Shown: piece by piece, positions 9,039 to 18,226 of the stretch
Layout: each line of letters opens with the position of its first letter
Position numbering within the stretch: the stretch's first letter is position 1
Origin: Bacteroidota bacterium
GTDB taxonomy: Bacteria; Bacteroidota; Bacteroidia; Chitinophagales; Chitinophagaceae
Direction: 5' to 3'
Assembly (NCBI GenBank): GCA_023437225.1
Contig: JAEZGS010000011.1
Location: 62,001 to 126,000, forward strand
DNA length: 64,000 nucleotides
Position numbers and translations under genes: made by a program
The notes under the pieces: model-generated
The model's database searches: none
The model's input: only the letters and a program-made list of their open reading frames with translations
Told to the model about the DNA's origin: nothing

Positions 9039-9761
9039 TTAGGCGAGGTTATGAAATACTTTTTGTACATCGTCGTCCTGTTCTATTTTATCCACCAGTT
9101 TCAATACATCCTGTGCCTGGTCTTCAGGTAACTCGACAGTTGTAGATGGTATCCATTCCACTTCTGCTGTGAGCGGAGTGATGCCTTTTTCTTCAAGGGC
9201 TTTTTGCATATTCCCGAAATCAGTAAAGCCACAACGAAGCACTATTACTGTTTCATCCTTTTCACCGGTACCTTCTCCCATTTCTTCAAGGCCTGCATCT
9301 ATGAGTTCCAATTCAAGTTCTTCCTGGTTAACTCCCTCGGGCTTCAATTTGAAAACACCCATCTTCTTAAATTGAAAACTTACACTACCACTGGTTCCAA
9401 GATTACCATTTCCTTTATTGAAAAGAGAGCGGAGGTTTGCAACGGTCCTTGTGTTGTTATCTGTTGCGGTTTCAACCAGTATGGCTACACCATGAGGACC
9501 ATAACCTTCGTAAAGAACCTCCTCATAATTTTCCATCTCCTTTCCCAGCGCTCTTTTTATGGCAGCTTCAACCCTGTCTTTAGGCATGTTAACTGCCTTT
9601 GCATTCTGCATGCAGCGGCGCAACGCGGGATTTGTATTGGGGTCGGAACCGCCCGTTTTTACAGCGATGGCAATTTCTTTTCCAATTCTTGTAAACTGTT
9701 TGGCCATCCTGTCCCAGCGGGCAAACATGGTGGCCTTCCTAACTTCAAATATGCGACCCAT
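9039..9761 (-). CDS. yebC: YebC/PmpR family protein (transcriptional regulator or translation factor)
   Basis: A 240-residue cytosolic protein of the YebC/TACO1 family. The N-terminus has the family signature GRIFEVRKATMFARWDRMAK with the variant FARW in place of KWAN, followed by NPALRRCMQNAKAVNMPKDRVEAAIKRA and YEGYGPHGVAILVE. Family members have been described as DNA-binding regulators and, more recently, as factors helping ribosomes through difficult peptides; which applies here cannot be read from sequence. Monocistronic: it has its own promoter box and terminator. Confidence 0.93.
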   Translation of the reverse strand: MGRIFEVRKATMFARWDRMAKQFTRIGKEIAIAVKTGGSDPNTNPALRRCMQNAKAVNMPKDRVEAAIKRALGKEMENYEEVLYEGYGPHGVAILVETATDNNTRTVANLRSLFNKGNGNLGTSGSVSFQFKKMGVFKLKPEGVNQEELELELIDAGLEEMGEGTGEKDETVIVLRCGFTDFGNMQKALEEKGITPLTAEVEWIPSTTVELPEDQAQDVLKLVDKIEQDDDVQKVFHNLA

Positions 9762-9811
9762 GATAGTTATTGTTTAGTGGAGTATGGCGTACGTTTCGCC
9801 AAAAAGCGCTG

Positions 9812-9819
9812 CAAAGGTA
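9812..9819 (-). promoter_or_regulatory. Promoter -7 box TACCTTTG for yebC
   Basis: Exact TAnnTTTG match on the minus strand, 50 bases upstream of the yebC ATG, giving a leader of about 45 bases. No clear -33 element is visible. Confidence 0.45.
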
Positions 9820-9886
9820 GAGAACAGAAAGAGTTCTGTGAAAAAAAAGCACACCGAACTGTAAGGGTTCTCAAAGATTCATTTTA

Positions 9887-10339
9887 TCAAATTTCCGATA
9901 CGCGTGCCTGGTAAAAGATTACCGGTCTGTGTGGCTGTTGTTGCGCCATCCAGAACTGGTTCAGTTCATTAATGCTGGTTTCAATTATAGAGAGTGACAG
10001 TTCATATTCCCTTTCGCCTGTTTTTAGCTGAACAAAAGGCTTTTTATCAAAATGATCACAGATATGCTCAGTCAATGCGATCGCGGATTCGCTGTTGCTG
10101 TCATTAACCATCACATAAAAACTGAACGCATAAGCCGCCTTACCTGTTGGCGGTAAACTCTGATAGTTTTTACCCGCTGTGTCAAAGCCGAATCTAAGCA
10201 GGTCGATACAAATATTACATGCCTTTTGTTTCTTTTTCTGATTACCGATTGACACACAGATTTTTTTCGCGTTGGTAGACGATCTTGACAATGATTCTTT
10301 TAATTCATCACCTATCTGTTTGAATATTTCTACCAGCAT
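9887..10339 (-). CDS. DUF4255 / Pvc16-like protein (candidate)
   Basis: A 150-residue soluble protein. Its C-terminal half follows the pattern of DUF4255, the N-terminal domain of Pvc16: a beta-strand block (YAFSFYVMVND), a helix (ESAIALTEHICDHFDKKPF), then YELSLSIIETSINELNQFW and a closing RPVIFYQARVSEI. In extracellular contractile injection systems Pvc16 caps or terminates the tube and sheath. No sheath, tube, baseplate or ATPase gene is nearby, so a role in such a particle is doubtful. I chose the ATG at 10339: the longer frame to 10390 begins inside the terminator of the permease gene. The assignment is by eye and could be wrong. Confidence 0.5.
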   Translation of the reverse strand: MLVEIFKQIGDELKESLSRSSTNAKKICVSIGNQKKKQKACNICIDLLRFGFDTAGKNYQSLPPTGKAAYAFSFYVMVNDSNSESAIALTEHICDHFDKKPFVQLKTGEREYELSLSIIETSINELNQFWMAQQQPHRPVIFYQARVSEI

Positions 10340-10375
10340 ATGCCAACGTTTGTTGATGAAGTTACTGAATACAAC

Positions 10376-10402
10376 AAAAAAAACCGCCATCGCTGGCGGT
10401 TT
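10376..10402 (-). terminator. Strong terminator after the amino acid permease
   Basis: On the minus strand a perfect 9-bp stem AAACCGCCA/TGGCGGTTT with a 4-base loop continues into a run of eight T. It lies 18 bases after the permease stop and isolates the DUF4255-like gene from it. Confidence 0.9.
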
Positions 10403-10419
10403 CTATTTCCTGAGACGCA

Positions 10420-12015
10420 TTACGCGGCGTCATTGTCTTTTCCGTTAAGCTTACTGTGGTGACGACTATATAGGAAGTAAACAGCAAGTCCGATCAACAT
10501 CCAGATGATCGCCACTTTAAGCGTTTGAGCATCGAGGGCGATGATCATTCCTGCACAGATCAATACTCCAAGTATAGGTACCAGTGGCACCAGTGGTGTC
10601 TTGAAAGGACGCTCACGGTTTGGTTCCCTGCGACGCAGTATCCAGACTCCGGCGCTTACCAGTACGAAGGCAAAGAGGGTACCGAATGATGTAAGGTCTC
10701 CTGCTACGTTACCTGGAACGAAAGCCGCAAACAGACCCACGAATACAAACAATATCCAATTGGCCTTGTAAGGCGTCTTGAATTTAGGGTGCAGATCACC
10801 AAACGCTTTAGGGATCAGCCCATCGTTACTCATGGTATAGAAAATGCGGCTCTGACCCATCAACATAACCAGTATCACCGAAGAGAAACCTGCCAGGATC
10901 GCAACAGTAACCGCGGTAGCAAGCCATTCATATCCACTCATATAGTTCTGAATGGCATAAGCAACCGAAGCTTCGCGACCGGCAGTCTTGAATTCTTCGT
11001 AATTAGCCACACCAGTTAATACATGACCGAATAAGATGTAAAGAATTGTACAAACCACGAGGGAGCCGAGGATTCCAATAGGCATATCGCGTTTAGGATT
11101 CTTAGCTTCCTGTGCAGCGGTACTTACAGCGTCGAAACCGATAAAGGCAAAGAAAACAATGGCCGCACCACCAAGAACGCCTCCCCATCCATGTTTGAAC
11201 ACACCTTCATGACCCGGCATATTTTCAGGGATCAGGTAAGGAGTGTGATTCTCTGGATTTATGAATTGCCAGCCTATCGCAATAAATAATATCACGATCG
11301 CCACTTTTATGAACACGATAATTGCGTTAACCATTGCCGACTCCTGCGTTCCTTTTATAAGGAGCATCGTCAGAAGCAATAAGATCACTAACGCAGGCGC
11401 ATTGATTATACCGGAACTAACTTCAACGAGTCCTGCAACATTCGCGGGTAATGTAGCAAATTGATCATCGGTCAAAAGTAGAGTGTCAGATTTTACAGAC
11501 TTGGCAAGATCGGGGGTGGCAGCAATTACCTGGTCAATATTAGCCTGTCCCACCACTCGATGAATCGATTCAAAAGGCGAGTGGCACCATTCATATGGAA
11601 TTGCCCCTCCAAGCAAATTGTTGAGATATTCACTCCATGCGATAGATACGGTGGCAGCTCCCAATGCGTATTCCATGATCAGTGCCCAGCCAATGATCCA
11701 GGCTACCAATTCTCCCATGGTAACATATGAGTATGCATAGGCACTACCGGCAATCGGGATCATGGAAGCGAACTCTGCATAACATAAACCGGCAAATGCA
11801 CAGCCTATGGCAGCAACAATAAACGAAATTGTAACCGCCGGGCCCGCGGCTTCAGCAGACGCTGCGGCAGTCCTTACAAACAAACCGGCGCCAATGATAG
11901 CGCCGATACCAAGAGCCACGAGGTTTGCAGCCCCGAGGGTTCTTTTAAGTCCTTTCTCCGAATCAGAAGCTTGAGCCAATAAATGAGTGAGAGACTTTTT
12001 GCGATGCAAACTCAT
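10420..12015 (-). CDS. APC-family amino acid permease
   Basis: Inner-membrane amino acid transporter of 531 residues with about 12-14 hydrophobic segments. The substrate-contacting unwound helix 1 is visible as GIGAIIGAGLFVRTA (about 36-50), followed by the APC pattern ISFIVAAIGCAFAGLCYAEF. A hydrophilic insertion of about 50 residues (about 140-200) sits between helices, which is longer than in the E. coli APC carriers and resembles the cationic amino acid transporter (CAT/YfnA) branch. The substrate is not readable. It diverges from the dicarboxylate symporter and ends in a strong terminator. Confidence 0.9.
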   Translation of the reverse strand: MSLHRKKSLTHLLAQASDSEKGLKRTLGAANLVALGIGAIIGAGLFVRTAAASAEAAGPAVTISFIVAAIGCAFAGLCYAEFASMIPIAGSAYAYSYVTMGELVAWIIGWALIMEYALGAATVSIAWSEYLNNLLGGAIPYEWCHSPFESIHRVVGQANIDQVIAATPDLAKSVKSDTLLLTDDQFATLPANVAGLVEVSSGIINAPALVILLLLTMLLIKGTQESAMVNAIIVFIKVAIVILFIAIGWQFINPENHTPYLIPENMPGHEGVFKHGWGGVLGGAAIVFFAFIGFDAVSTAAQEAKNPKRDMPIGILGSLVVCTILYILFGHVLTGVANYEEFKTAGREASVAYAIQNYMSGYEWLATAVTVAILAGFSSVILVMLMGQSRIFYTMSNDGLIPKAFGDLHPKFKTPYKANWILFVFVGLFAAFVPGNVAGDLTSFGTLFAFVLVSAGVWILRRREPNRERPFKTPLVPLVPILGVLICAGMIIALDAQTLKVAIIWMLIGLAVYFLYSRHHSKLNGKDNDAA

Positions 12016-12057
12016 ACAGTTAATTCAGGATTTTATTTTTTGATTGAGATGTATAGA

Positions 12058-13383
12058 ATGTGGAAAGATAGATGTTTTTTATTATCCTATCTTGCACCCT
12101 TCAAAAAAATAGAAACAACAAAAAGTACTGCAAACAATCTAAAACCCTCATCGTTGAAAAATAACCGGCTGACGATCTTTATTCTGGTGGCAATGGCTTT
12201 GGGTATAATTACCGGGTATATTGTGCATACACAGGCGGATCCTGCTTTCATCTCTTCCTTTGCTACGAATATCAAAATGCTCACCACCATTTTCCTTCGG
12301 CTGGTGATGATGATCATTGCGCCCCTGGTGTTTTCAACGCTGGTCGTAGGGATCGCAAAACTTGGTGACCTGAAATCTGTTGGTCGCGTTGGTGGAAAAG
12401 CGCTGCTTTGGTTTGTAAGTGCATCGCTTGTGAGCCTTTTACTGGGTATGGTGCTCGTAAACTTTTTTCAACCGGGAGCGGCTATTGACCTTAGCAATGC
12501 AGATACGGCGGGGGCCAAAGACCTGATCGGAAAAACACAGGAGTTCTCGCTGATCAAATTTGTGGAACACGTATTTCCAAAGAGTGTGGTAGAAGCTATG
12601 GCAACCAACGAGATCCTCCAGATCGTGGTGTTCAGTATCTTTTTCGGGGTTGCAATGACTGCTATCGGAGATTACGCGAAGCCGGTGTTGAAGGCACTGG
12701 ATGCGGTATCTCACATCATACTTAAGATGGTAGGGTATGTAATGGCTTTTGCGCCGCTTGGTGTATTCGGAGCCATTGCCGCTGTGATCGCGGTGAAAGG
12801 ACTTGAAGTTTTTAAGTTTTACGGGTTATATCTGTTTTACTTCCTTATAGGTATCATGGTGCTATGGGCAATACTTCTTGCGGTAGGTTTCCTCATATTG
12901 AAGAACCGTGTTCCCGCGTTGCTGAAGCGTATTGCTCAGCCGTTGCTTATTGCTTTCAGTACCACCAGCAGTGAGGCTGTGTTTCCGAAGCTTACTGAAG
13001 AACTCGAACGCTTTGGATGCAAAGATAAAATCGTTGCTTTTATTCTTCCACTCGGGTATTCATTCAACCTCGATGGGAGTATGATGTATATGACATTCGC
13101 AAGCCTTGCAATTGCTCAGGCTTATGGCATTCAGATTGATATCGGTACTCAGTTGACCATGCTGCTGGTACTAATGCTTACAAGTAAGGGAGTAGCAGGA
13201 GTGCCCAGGGCATCGCTGGTAGTCGTTACCGCTACCTGTGCCATGTTCAACATACCACCGGAAGGAATCGCATTGATTCTCCCAATCGATCATTTTTGCG
13301 ATATGTTCCGAAGTATGACCAATGTTCTTGGTAACGCACTGGCAACTTCCGTTGTAAGTAAATGGGAAGGAGAGTTGTCATAA
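12058..13383 (+). CDS. Dicarboxylate/amino acid:cation symporter (DAACS family)
   Basis: Inner-membrane carrier coupling uptake of dicarboxylates or acidic amino acids to Na+ or H+. Family hallmarks are visible: the Ser-rich hairpin AFSTTSSEAVFPKL, the NLDGS motif in GYSFNLDGSMMYM, and SKGVAGVPRASLVV in hairpin 2. Eight membrane helices are expected. The start is uncertain: the frame is open to 11983, overlapping the divergent permease, and in-frame ATGs lie at 12049 and 12058. I give 12058, about 35 residues before helix 1. The family usually spans about 420 residues, which fits. Confidence 0.9.
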   Translation: MWKDRCFLLSYLAPFKKIETTKSTANNLKPSSLKNNRLTIFILVAMALGIITGYIVHTQADPAFISSFATNIKMLTTIFLRLVMMIIAPLVFSTLVVGIAKLGDLKSVGRVGGKALLWFVSASLVSLLLGMVLVNFFQPGAAIDLSNADTAGAKDLIGKTQEFSLIKFVEHVFPKSVVEAMATNEILQIVVFSIFFGVAMTAIGDYAKPVLKALDAVSHIILKMVGYVMAFAPLGVFGAIAAVIAVKGLEVFKFYGLYLFYFLIGIMVLWAILLAVGFLILKNRVPALLKRIAQPLLIAFSTTSSEAVFPKLTEELERFGCKDKIVAFILPLGYSFNLDGSMMYMTFASLAIAQAYGIQIDIGTQLTMLLVLMLTSKGVAGVPRASLVVVTATCAMFNIPPEGIALILPIDHFCDMFRSMTNVLGNALATSVVSKWEGELS

Positions 13384-13408
13384 TTTGAAGTTTCACAAAT
13401 CTTAATCA

Positions 13409-14089
13409 ATGCTTGAGCTATTAGCTATCACGTGGAAAGACTTAATCAACCCGGAATTTTACATTCAGAATGGCGGCCTTTGGATCGTGCTGTTCATCAT
13501 TTTTGCAGAAACGGGCTTATTTGCCGGCTTCTTTTTGCCTGGTGACAGCCTTTTATTTGTTGCGGGAATTTACAGCAATGAACTGGCCCGCGAATTCTAT
13601 GATACAGGATATGATTTTCCAAACCTCATGATGATCACCACCCTCGTTACAGTAGCGGGAGTGATCGGTAACTTCGTTGGATATTGGTTTGGCGCAAAAA
13701 CAGGACCGCTGCTGTTCGAACGAAAAGATTCTTTCTTATTCAAGAGAAAATACCTGTTGCAGGCTCGCGACTTCTATGAAAAGCATGGCGGTGGAGCAAT
13801 TGTGTTCGCACGTTTCTTACCCATCATAAGAACTTTCGCGCCCATCATCGCAGGTATTGTAGGAATGGATCGAAAGCGTTTCGCTTTTTACAACATCGTG
13901 GGATGTATTGCATGGGCGATAAGTATGCTTTTTGGTGGGCACTATCTTTATAAGTTCTTTCTTGTACAATTCAACTTTGACCTTAAGCAACACCTCGAAG
14001 TGATTGTTCTGGGAATCGTATTGGTAACAACTTTACCCGTGCTCATTAAAATATTTTCAAAACGAAAGAAACCAGGCTCAACAGTATAA
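13409..14089 (+). CDS. DedA family membrane protein
   Basis: A 226-residue integral membrane protein of the DedA/SNARE-associated (VTT) family, whose members act as lipid flippases or proton-dependent transporters. Visible signatures are ETGLFAGFFLPGDSLLFVAG and the family motif FARFLPIIRTFAPIIAG with its functional Arg residues. It follows the symporter by 25 bases and precedes the MFS gene on the same strand, so these may be cotranscribed although their functions appear unrelated. Confidence 0.92.
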   Translation: MLELLAITWKDLINPEFYIQNGGLWIVLFIIFAETGLFAGFFLPGDSLLFVAGIYSNELAREFYDTGYDFPNLMMITTLVTVAGVIGNFVGYWFGAKTGPLLFERKDSFLFKRKYLLQARDFYEKHGGGAIVFARFLPIIRTFAPIIAGIVGMDRKRFAFYNIVGCIAWAISMLFGGHYLYKFFLVQFNFDLKQHLEVIVLGIVLVTTLPVLIKIFSKRKKPGSTV

Positions 14090-14130
14090 CTACGTTTGCT
14101 ACGCAAACCAAGTGATCTAAAACCGATTGC

Positions 14131-15369
14131 ATGCAACCACCAACAACGCATCAACCAAATGTGCGCATTTTTAATATTGCAGTACTCGTTGCCGCGTTGG
14201 GTTATTTTGTTGACATCTACGACCTCTTACTTTTTAGCATCATCCGGATCCCTTCATTACGATCTCTTGGATTGAACGATCAACAGATCGCTTCAGATGG
14301 ATTACTGATCATCAATGTGCAGATGATCGGGCTGCTGATCGGTGGAATCCTCTGGGGCGTACTTGGAGATAAAAAGGGCCGGTTAAAGGTGTTATACGCA
14401 TCGATAATTTTATACTCTCTTGGAAATATCGCAAATGGATTCGTTCAGAATGTTGAACAATATGCGATCATACGCTTCATCACCGGTATTGGCCTTGCCG
14501 GAGAGCTGGGTGCAGGTATAACACTCGTTAGTGAATTGCTTCCGAAAGAGAAAAGAGGTATTGGAACATCGCTTGTAGCGGGCATCGGGCTTACAGGGGC
14601 GGTTGTTGCTTTTTTTATGAAAGAGTTGTTTCCCTGGAGAACTTGCTACTTTATTGGAGGAGGACTGGGTTTCCTTTTACTATTGCTTCGCGTAGGCGTA
14701 CTGGAATCTGCAATGTTCAAAACAATTGAAGCAAGCAATGTAGTGAAGGGCAACTTCCTCATGTTTTTTAACAACGCAAAACGTTTCAGGAAATATATAC
14801 TAAGTATTCTCATTGGCTTGCCAACATGGTTTACCATTGGAATACTGGTGAGTTTTTCTAAAGAGTTTGGAGAGAAGATGGGAGTTATTGGCGAAGTTGA
14901 TCCGGGAAAATCGGTTATGTTCGCCTATGCGGCTATTTCTATTGGCGACATTGCGGTTGGCTTATTAAGCCAGTACCTGCGAAGCAGAAAAAAAGCATTG
15001 TATGTATTTCTTGCCATCACAGTTATTGGTATGGTGTGGTTCTTCAATCTGCATGGAGAACCGGTGAGTACATTGTATATGGCATGCGCTGTACTCGGCT
15101 TTGGGACCGGCTTCTGGGCCATACTCGTTACAATGGCCGCAGAACAATTTGGCACCAACATTCGCGCTACTGCAGCAACATCGGTTCCAAATATGGTTCG
15201 GGGTTCACTTACTTTGATCACACTCGTGTTCACCTCACTTCAATCCTCTTATAGTTATGTAACGAGCGGATGGATCACTGCAATAATTGTTTTGTCCATC
15301 ACTATTATTGCCGCTTACTTTACAGAAGAAACATTTGGCAAAGATCTGAACTACATTGAGGAACCTTAA
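14131..15369 (+). CDS. Major facilitator superfamily transporter
   Basis: A 412-residue 12-helix inner-membrane carrier. The loop 2-3 motif is seen as GVLGDKKGRLKVLYAS and a second family motif as GIGLAGELGAGITLVSELLP. These resemble the metabolite:H+ and sugar-acid branch of the superfamily, but the substrate cannot be assigned. It lies 41 bases after dedA and 8 bases before the glycosyltransferase gene, indicating one operon. Confidence 0.88.
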   Translation: MQPPTTHQPNVRIFNIAVLVAALGYFVDIYDLLLFSIIRIPSLRSLGLNDQQIASDGLLIINVQMIGLLIGGILWGVLGDKKGRLKVLYASIILYSLGNIANGFVQNVEQYAIIRFITGIGLAGELGAGITLVSELLPKEKRGIGTSLVAGIGLTGAVVAFFMKELFPWRTCYFIGGGLGFLLLLLRVGVLESAMFKTIEASNVVKGNFLMFFNNAKRFRKYILSILIGLPTWFTIGILVSFSKEFGEKMGVIGEVDPGKSVMFAYAAISIGDIAVGLLSQYLRSRKKALYVFLAITVIGMVWFFNLHGEPVSTLYMACAVLGFGTGFWAILVTMAAEQFGTNIRATAATSVPNMVRGSLTLITLVFTSLQSSYSYVTSGWITAIIVLSITIIAAYFTEETFGKDLNYIEEP

Positions 15370-15377
15370 TTGACGAT

Positions 15378-16382
15378 ATGAAGTTTCTGGTGATCCGCTT
15401 TTCTTCCATTGGTGACATCGTATTGGCATCCCCGGTATGGCGTTGTCTCAAACAACAGGTTTCTACATCTGAGATCCATTTTCTCACGAAGCGTTCATTT
15501 GCTGCAGTAACAGAAGCAAGTCCTTATATCGACAAGTTTTTTTATTTCGATAATAATACAAATGATCTGATCGATGAGTTGAAGAAGGAAGATTATGATT
15601 ACGTCATTGATCTTCACAACAACTTCAGATCAAACAAAATCAAACGAGCTTTAAAAAAGCAATCTTTCACAATCGATAAACTGAACTGGCAAAAGTTTCT
15701 TCTTACAAAACTTCGTTGGAACTTCATGCCTGGAAAGCATATCACAAGCAGAAGCCTTGCTACAGTAGAAGCGTTTGGAGTAAAAGACGATGGAAAGGGC
15801 CTCGATTATTTTATACCTGCAAATGGACACATTAGCATCGAAGACTTGCCAGCATCACATCACGCAGGTTACATTGCTCTTGTGATCGGTGCTTCGTATG
15901 CAACCAAAAAGCTACCCGTTTTCAAATTACAGGAGCTTGTTACAGAAATTGATTTTCCTATTGTGCTCGTGGGTGGCAAGGAAGATATTGCAGAGGGTGA
16001 GCTTGTTGCAGCTGCGGCACCCGGTAAAGTGTATAATGCCTGTGGGAAGTTTTCGCTTCACGAATCGGCCGATATTGTACGTTTGTCGCGATTGGTGATC
16101 TCTCATGACACAGGCTTACAATATATCGCCTGTGCTTTCAACAAACCCGTTGTGGCTGTTTGGGGAAGCACATCTCCAAGGCTCGATGTTGAACCAGTCT
16201 ATTCTGCCGGCCAGGAAAAAAAGTATGAGAACATAATGGTAACGGGTTTAAGTTGTCAGCCCTGCAGCAAATATGGAACTAAGAGATGCCCACTTGGTCA
16301 TTTCAAATGTATGCGGAACCAGGATGTTAAGGTGATCTCACGAACTGCCTTTGAACTGATGGCCGTCAATAACCACTTTTAG
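15378..16382 (+). CDS. Glycosyltransferase family 9 (heptosyltransferase-like)
   Basis: A 334-residue cytosolic GT-B enzyme related to the ADP-heptose:LPS heptosyltransferases, adding sugars to the lipopolysaccharide core at the inner face of the membrane. The N-terminus MKFLVIRFSSIGDIVLASPV is the family signature, and the C-terminal half has SRLVISHDTGLQYIACAFNKPVVAVWG, the donor-binding segment. A Cys-rich patch (GLSCQPCSKYGTKRC and GHFKC) near residue 300 is common in this family and might bind metal. It ends 2 bases from the convergent sugar dehydrogenase gene, with no terminator between. Confidence 0.9.
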   Translation: MKFLVIRFSSIGDIVLASPVWRCLKQQVSTSEIHFLTKRSFAAVTEASPYIDKFFYFDNNTNDLIDELKKEDYDYVIDLHNNFRSNKIKRALKKQSFTIDKLNWQKFLLTKLRWNFMPGKHITSRSLATVEAFGVKDDGKGLDYFIPANGHISIEDLPASHHAGYIALVIGASYATKKLPVFKLQELVTEIDFPIVLVGGKEDIAEGELVAAAAPGKVYNACGKFSLHESADIVRLSRLVISHDTGLQYIACAFNKPVVAVWGSTSPRLDVEPVYSAGQEKKYENIMVTGLSCQPCSKYGTKRCPLGHFKCMRNQDVKVISRTAFELMAVNNHF

Positions 16383-16384
16383 CA

Positions 16385-18064
16385 TTACTGAACAACGATG
16401 TTCTGCGCAACAGGTTTTCCATTTCCAGCAATGACCACGATAAAGTTACCCTTTAATGTAGGCGGAATTTCTATTGTTGCATTGCCAGACAGTCCATTCA
16501 ACGATTGCGTATGAACCATGCGTCCGAGCACATCGGTCAAGTGCAGATGCGTATAACTGCCATTCAGATTGAGTCTTAGCTTGTGGTCTGTCACTATGGT
16601 ATTGATTACAACGTTCGACCTGCTCATATCGCTAACGAACACCACGGGAGAATACGCCTGTGATCCGTCCTCGTCGATGGTAGCCAAGCGATACCAGTGT
16701 CTGCCAGACGATACTTGTTTGTGCACATAATGATATGTTCCGTTCCCCTTAGCCTTTACTGAATCTATTGAAGAGAAATTTTTTCCATCGACAGAATGCT
16801 CGATGATGTATCTGGACACATTCACTTCATTGTGAGCGATCCATTGAAGTGAATTACCATTTGAAGTTCTTCGCGCTGAAAAATTGGTGAGTCGCACAGG
16901 TAATGAATAATCAACAGCCACCTGGTAAACTGTTCCGTCCAAAGTGGCCATGAACATTTCACCTTGCTCATTTTCTCCGAACGACACAATGTTAGTAGGA
17001 ACCTCTTGTTGAAGGGTAGCATTCCATGTTCCCTCGTCATTGCGTTTCATTAGCCAGGCGTTGCCTGAAGCAAAATCGGCAAACACATAATATCCGTATA
17101 GCTCGGGGTAGGCAGTGCCGCGATATACAAAGCCACCGGTTACGGAGATGCCTCCTTCGGCCGAATGCGGGTATTCGAACACCGGAGGAACATATTGGCC
17201 CGCAATCGTACAGCCTCCCTGGTAGGGGTGATTGCCTTCGTAACATTTCCAACCATAGTTGGCTCCTCCTCCTGTACCTGCCTCTCGGAAATTGATCTCT
17301 TCCCATTGGGCCTGTCCTACATCAGCGATATACATGTCACCGGTTAACCTGTCAAAACTCCATCTCCATGGGTTACGCAGTCCCAATGCATAGATCTCTG
17401 GAAGTGTGTCTGGAGAATTGACGAACGGGTTATCTGCCGGAATGGAATAATAAGGTGCAGTATTGAAGTTGTCGACATTGATGCGAACCATTTTGCCCAT
17501 GAGACTGTCAACCCTTTGTGCATGATTGTACGGATCGCCGGCCCCACCGCCATCACCTGTGGCAAAATACAGGTTACCATCGGGGCCAAAGTTCAGGTCA
17601 CCACCATTGTGATTTGTGAACGATGAATTTTTGGGAATTGTAATTACCACCACTTTGCTGGCAGGATTTGCGGCGTTGGGATCAGTAGTGGAAACTGAGT
17701 ACCGTGCAACAGCGATTTCATTAAGCAGCGTGGTATAGTAGACAAAGAAGTATCCGTTACTTTCATAGTCCGGGTGAAATGCCATGCTCAGTAACCCGCG
17801 TTCTCCGCAGCAGCTGATGGGTGCAACGGTGAGAAAGTCACCGATATATTCAAATGATGAATTGTATATTTTAATTAGTCCGCTTCTTTCTACAATGAAT
17901 ATCCTTCCTGAACCGTCGTTCGCATTTACGATGTCGACAGGCGATGATAATCCGGTAATTTTTTCAACGAACTGAAGTTTCGGTTGTGCATGAAGGTTAG
18001 TAGTTGCAAGCAGTAGCAACGAACAAAAGCCGAAGCACCTTCTGAGGAATGAGTGCAGGTTCAT
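16385..18064 (-). CDS. PQQ-type glucose/sorbosone dehydrogenase with T9SS sorting domain
   Basis: A 559-residue secreted protein: signal peptide (to about HAQ26), a six-bladed beta-propeller of the glucose/sorbosone dehydrogenase family (about 30-365), an Ig/FnIII-like linker (LPVRLTNFSARRTSNGNSLQWIAHNEVNVSRY split across about 380-460) and a type A T9SS sorting domain (about 480-559). Propeller motifs include ISCCGERGLLSMAFHPDY, HNGGDLNFGPDGNLYFATGDGG, ALGLRNPWRWSFD and ADVGQAQWEEIN. It would oxidise sugars with PQQ at the cell surface or outside. PQQ synthesis genes are not in the window, so the cofactor may come from outside or the propeller may be structural. Confidence 0.9.
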   Translation of the reverse strand: MNLHSFLRRCFGFCSLLLLATTNLHAQPKLQFVEKITGLSSPVDIVNANDGSGRIFIVERSGLIKIYNSSFEYIGDFLTVAPISCCGERGLLSMAFHPDYESNGYFFVYYTTLLNEIAVARYSVSTTDPNAANPASKVVVITIPKNSSFTNHNGGDLNFGPDGNLYFATGDGGGAGDPYNHAQRVDSLMGKMVRINVDNFNTAPYYSIPADNPFVNSPDTLPEIYALGLRNPWRWSFDRLTGDMYIADVGQAQWEEINFREAGTGGGANYGWKCYEGNHPYQGGCTIAGQYVPPVFEYPHSAEGGISVTGGFVYRGTAYPELYGYYVFADFASGNAWLMKRNDEGTWNATLQQEVPTNIVSFGENEQGEMFMATLDGTVYQVAVDYSLPVRLTNFSARRTSNGNSLQWIAHNEVNVSRYIIEHSVDGKNFSSIDSVKAKGNGTYHYVHKQVSSGRHWYRLATIDEDGSQAYSPVVFVSDMSRSNVVINTIVTDHKLRLNLNGSYTHLHLTDVLGRMVHTQSLNGLSGNATIEIPPTLKGNFIVVIAGNGKPVAQNIVVQ

Positions 18065-18115
18065 AGACGTATGTTTTGAGGGAGTATTTACGTCTACTGC
18101 AATTCATGGGCCCCT

Positions 18116-18143
18116 AAAATCAAAAACCGGACTTTCGTCCGGT
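18116..18143 (-). terminator. Terminator after mdh
   Basis: On the minus strand a 7-bp stem ACCGGAC/GTCCGGT closed by a GAAA tetraloop is followed by TTTTTGATTTT. It lies past the heptamer repeat, about 85 bases from the mdh stop, so the repeat is transcribed as 3' untranslated RNA. Confidence 0.8.
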
Positions 18144-18150
18144 CTTAGTA

Positions 18151-18213
18151 TTTCGCGTTTAGCATTTCGCATTTAGCATTTCGCATTTAGCATTTAGCAT
18201 TTCGCTTTTCGTT
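18151..18213. repeat. Heptamer tandem repeat, nine units of TTT(A/C)GCA
   Basis: Nine consecutive 7-base units on the plus strand: TTTCGCG, TTTAGCA, TTTCGCA, TTTAGCA, TTTCGCA, TTTAGCA, TTTAGCA, TTTCGCT, TTTCGTT. The A and C variants mostly alternate, so a 14-base period is also present. It lies between the mdh stop and its terminator. Confidence 0.9.
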
Positions 18214-18226
18214 TAGGCCATGTCCC

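Noticed and set aside
9204..9914. Open frame of 236 codons on the plus strand across yebC
   Set aside because: It is antisense to a clear YebC family gene, has a low-complexity composition and no recognisable motif. It is a shadow of the real gene.
10340..10390. Longer start for the DUF4255-like gene
   Set aside because: The extra codons lie in the permease terminator hairpin and T-run, and the family begins near MLVEIFKQIG.
18151..18213. CRISPR array
   Set aside because: Units are 7 bases with no spacers and no cas gene anywhere in the window. It is a plain tandem repeat.
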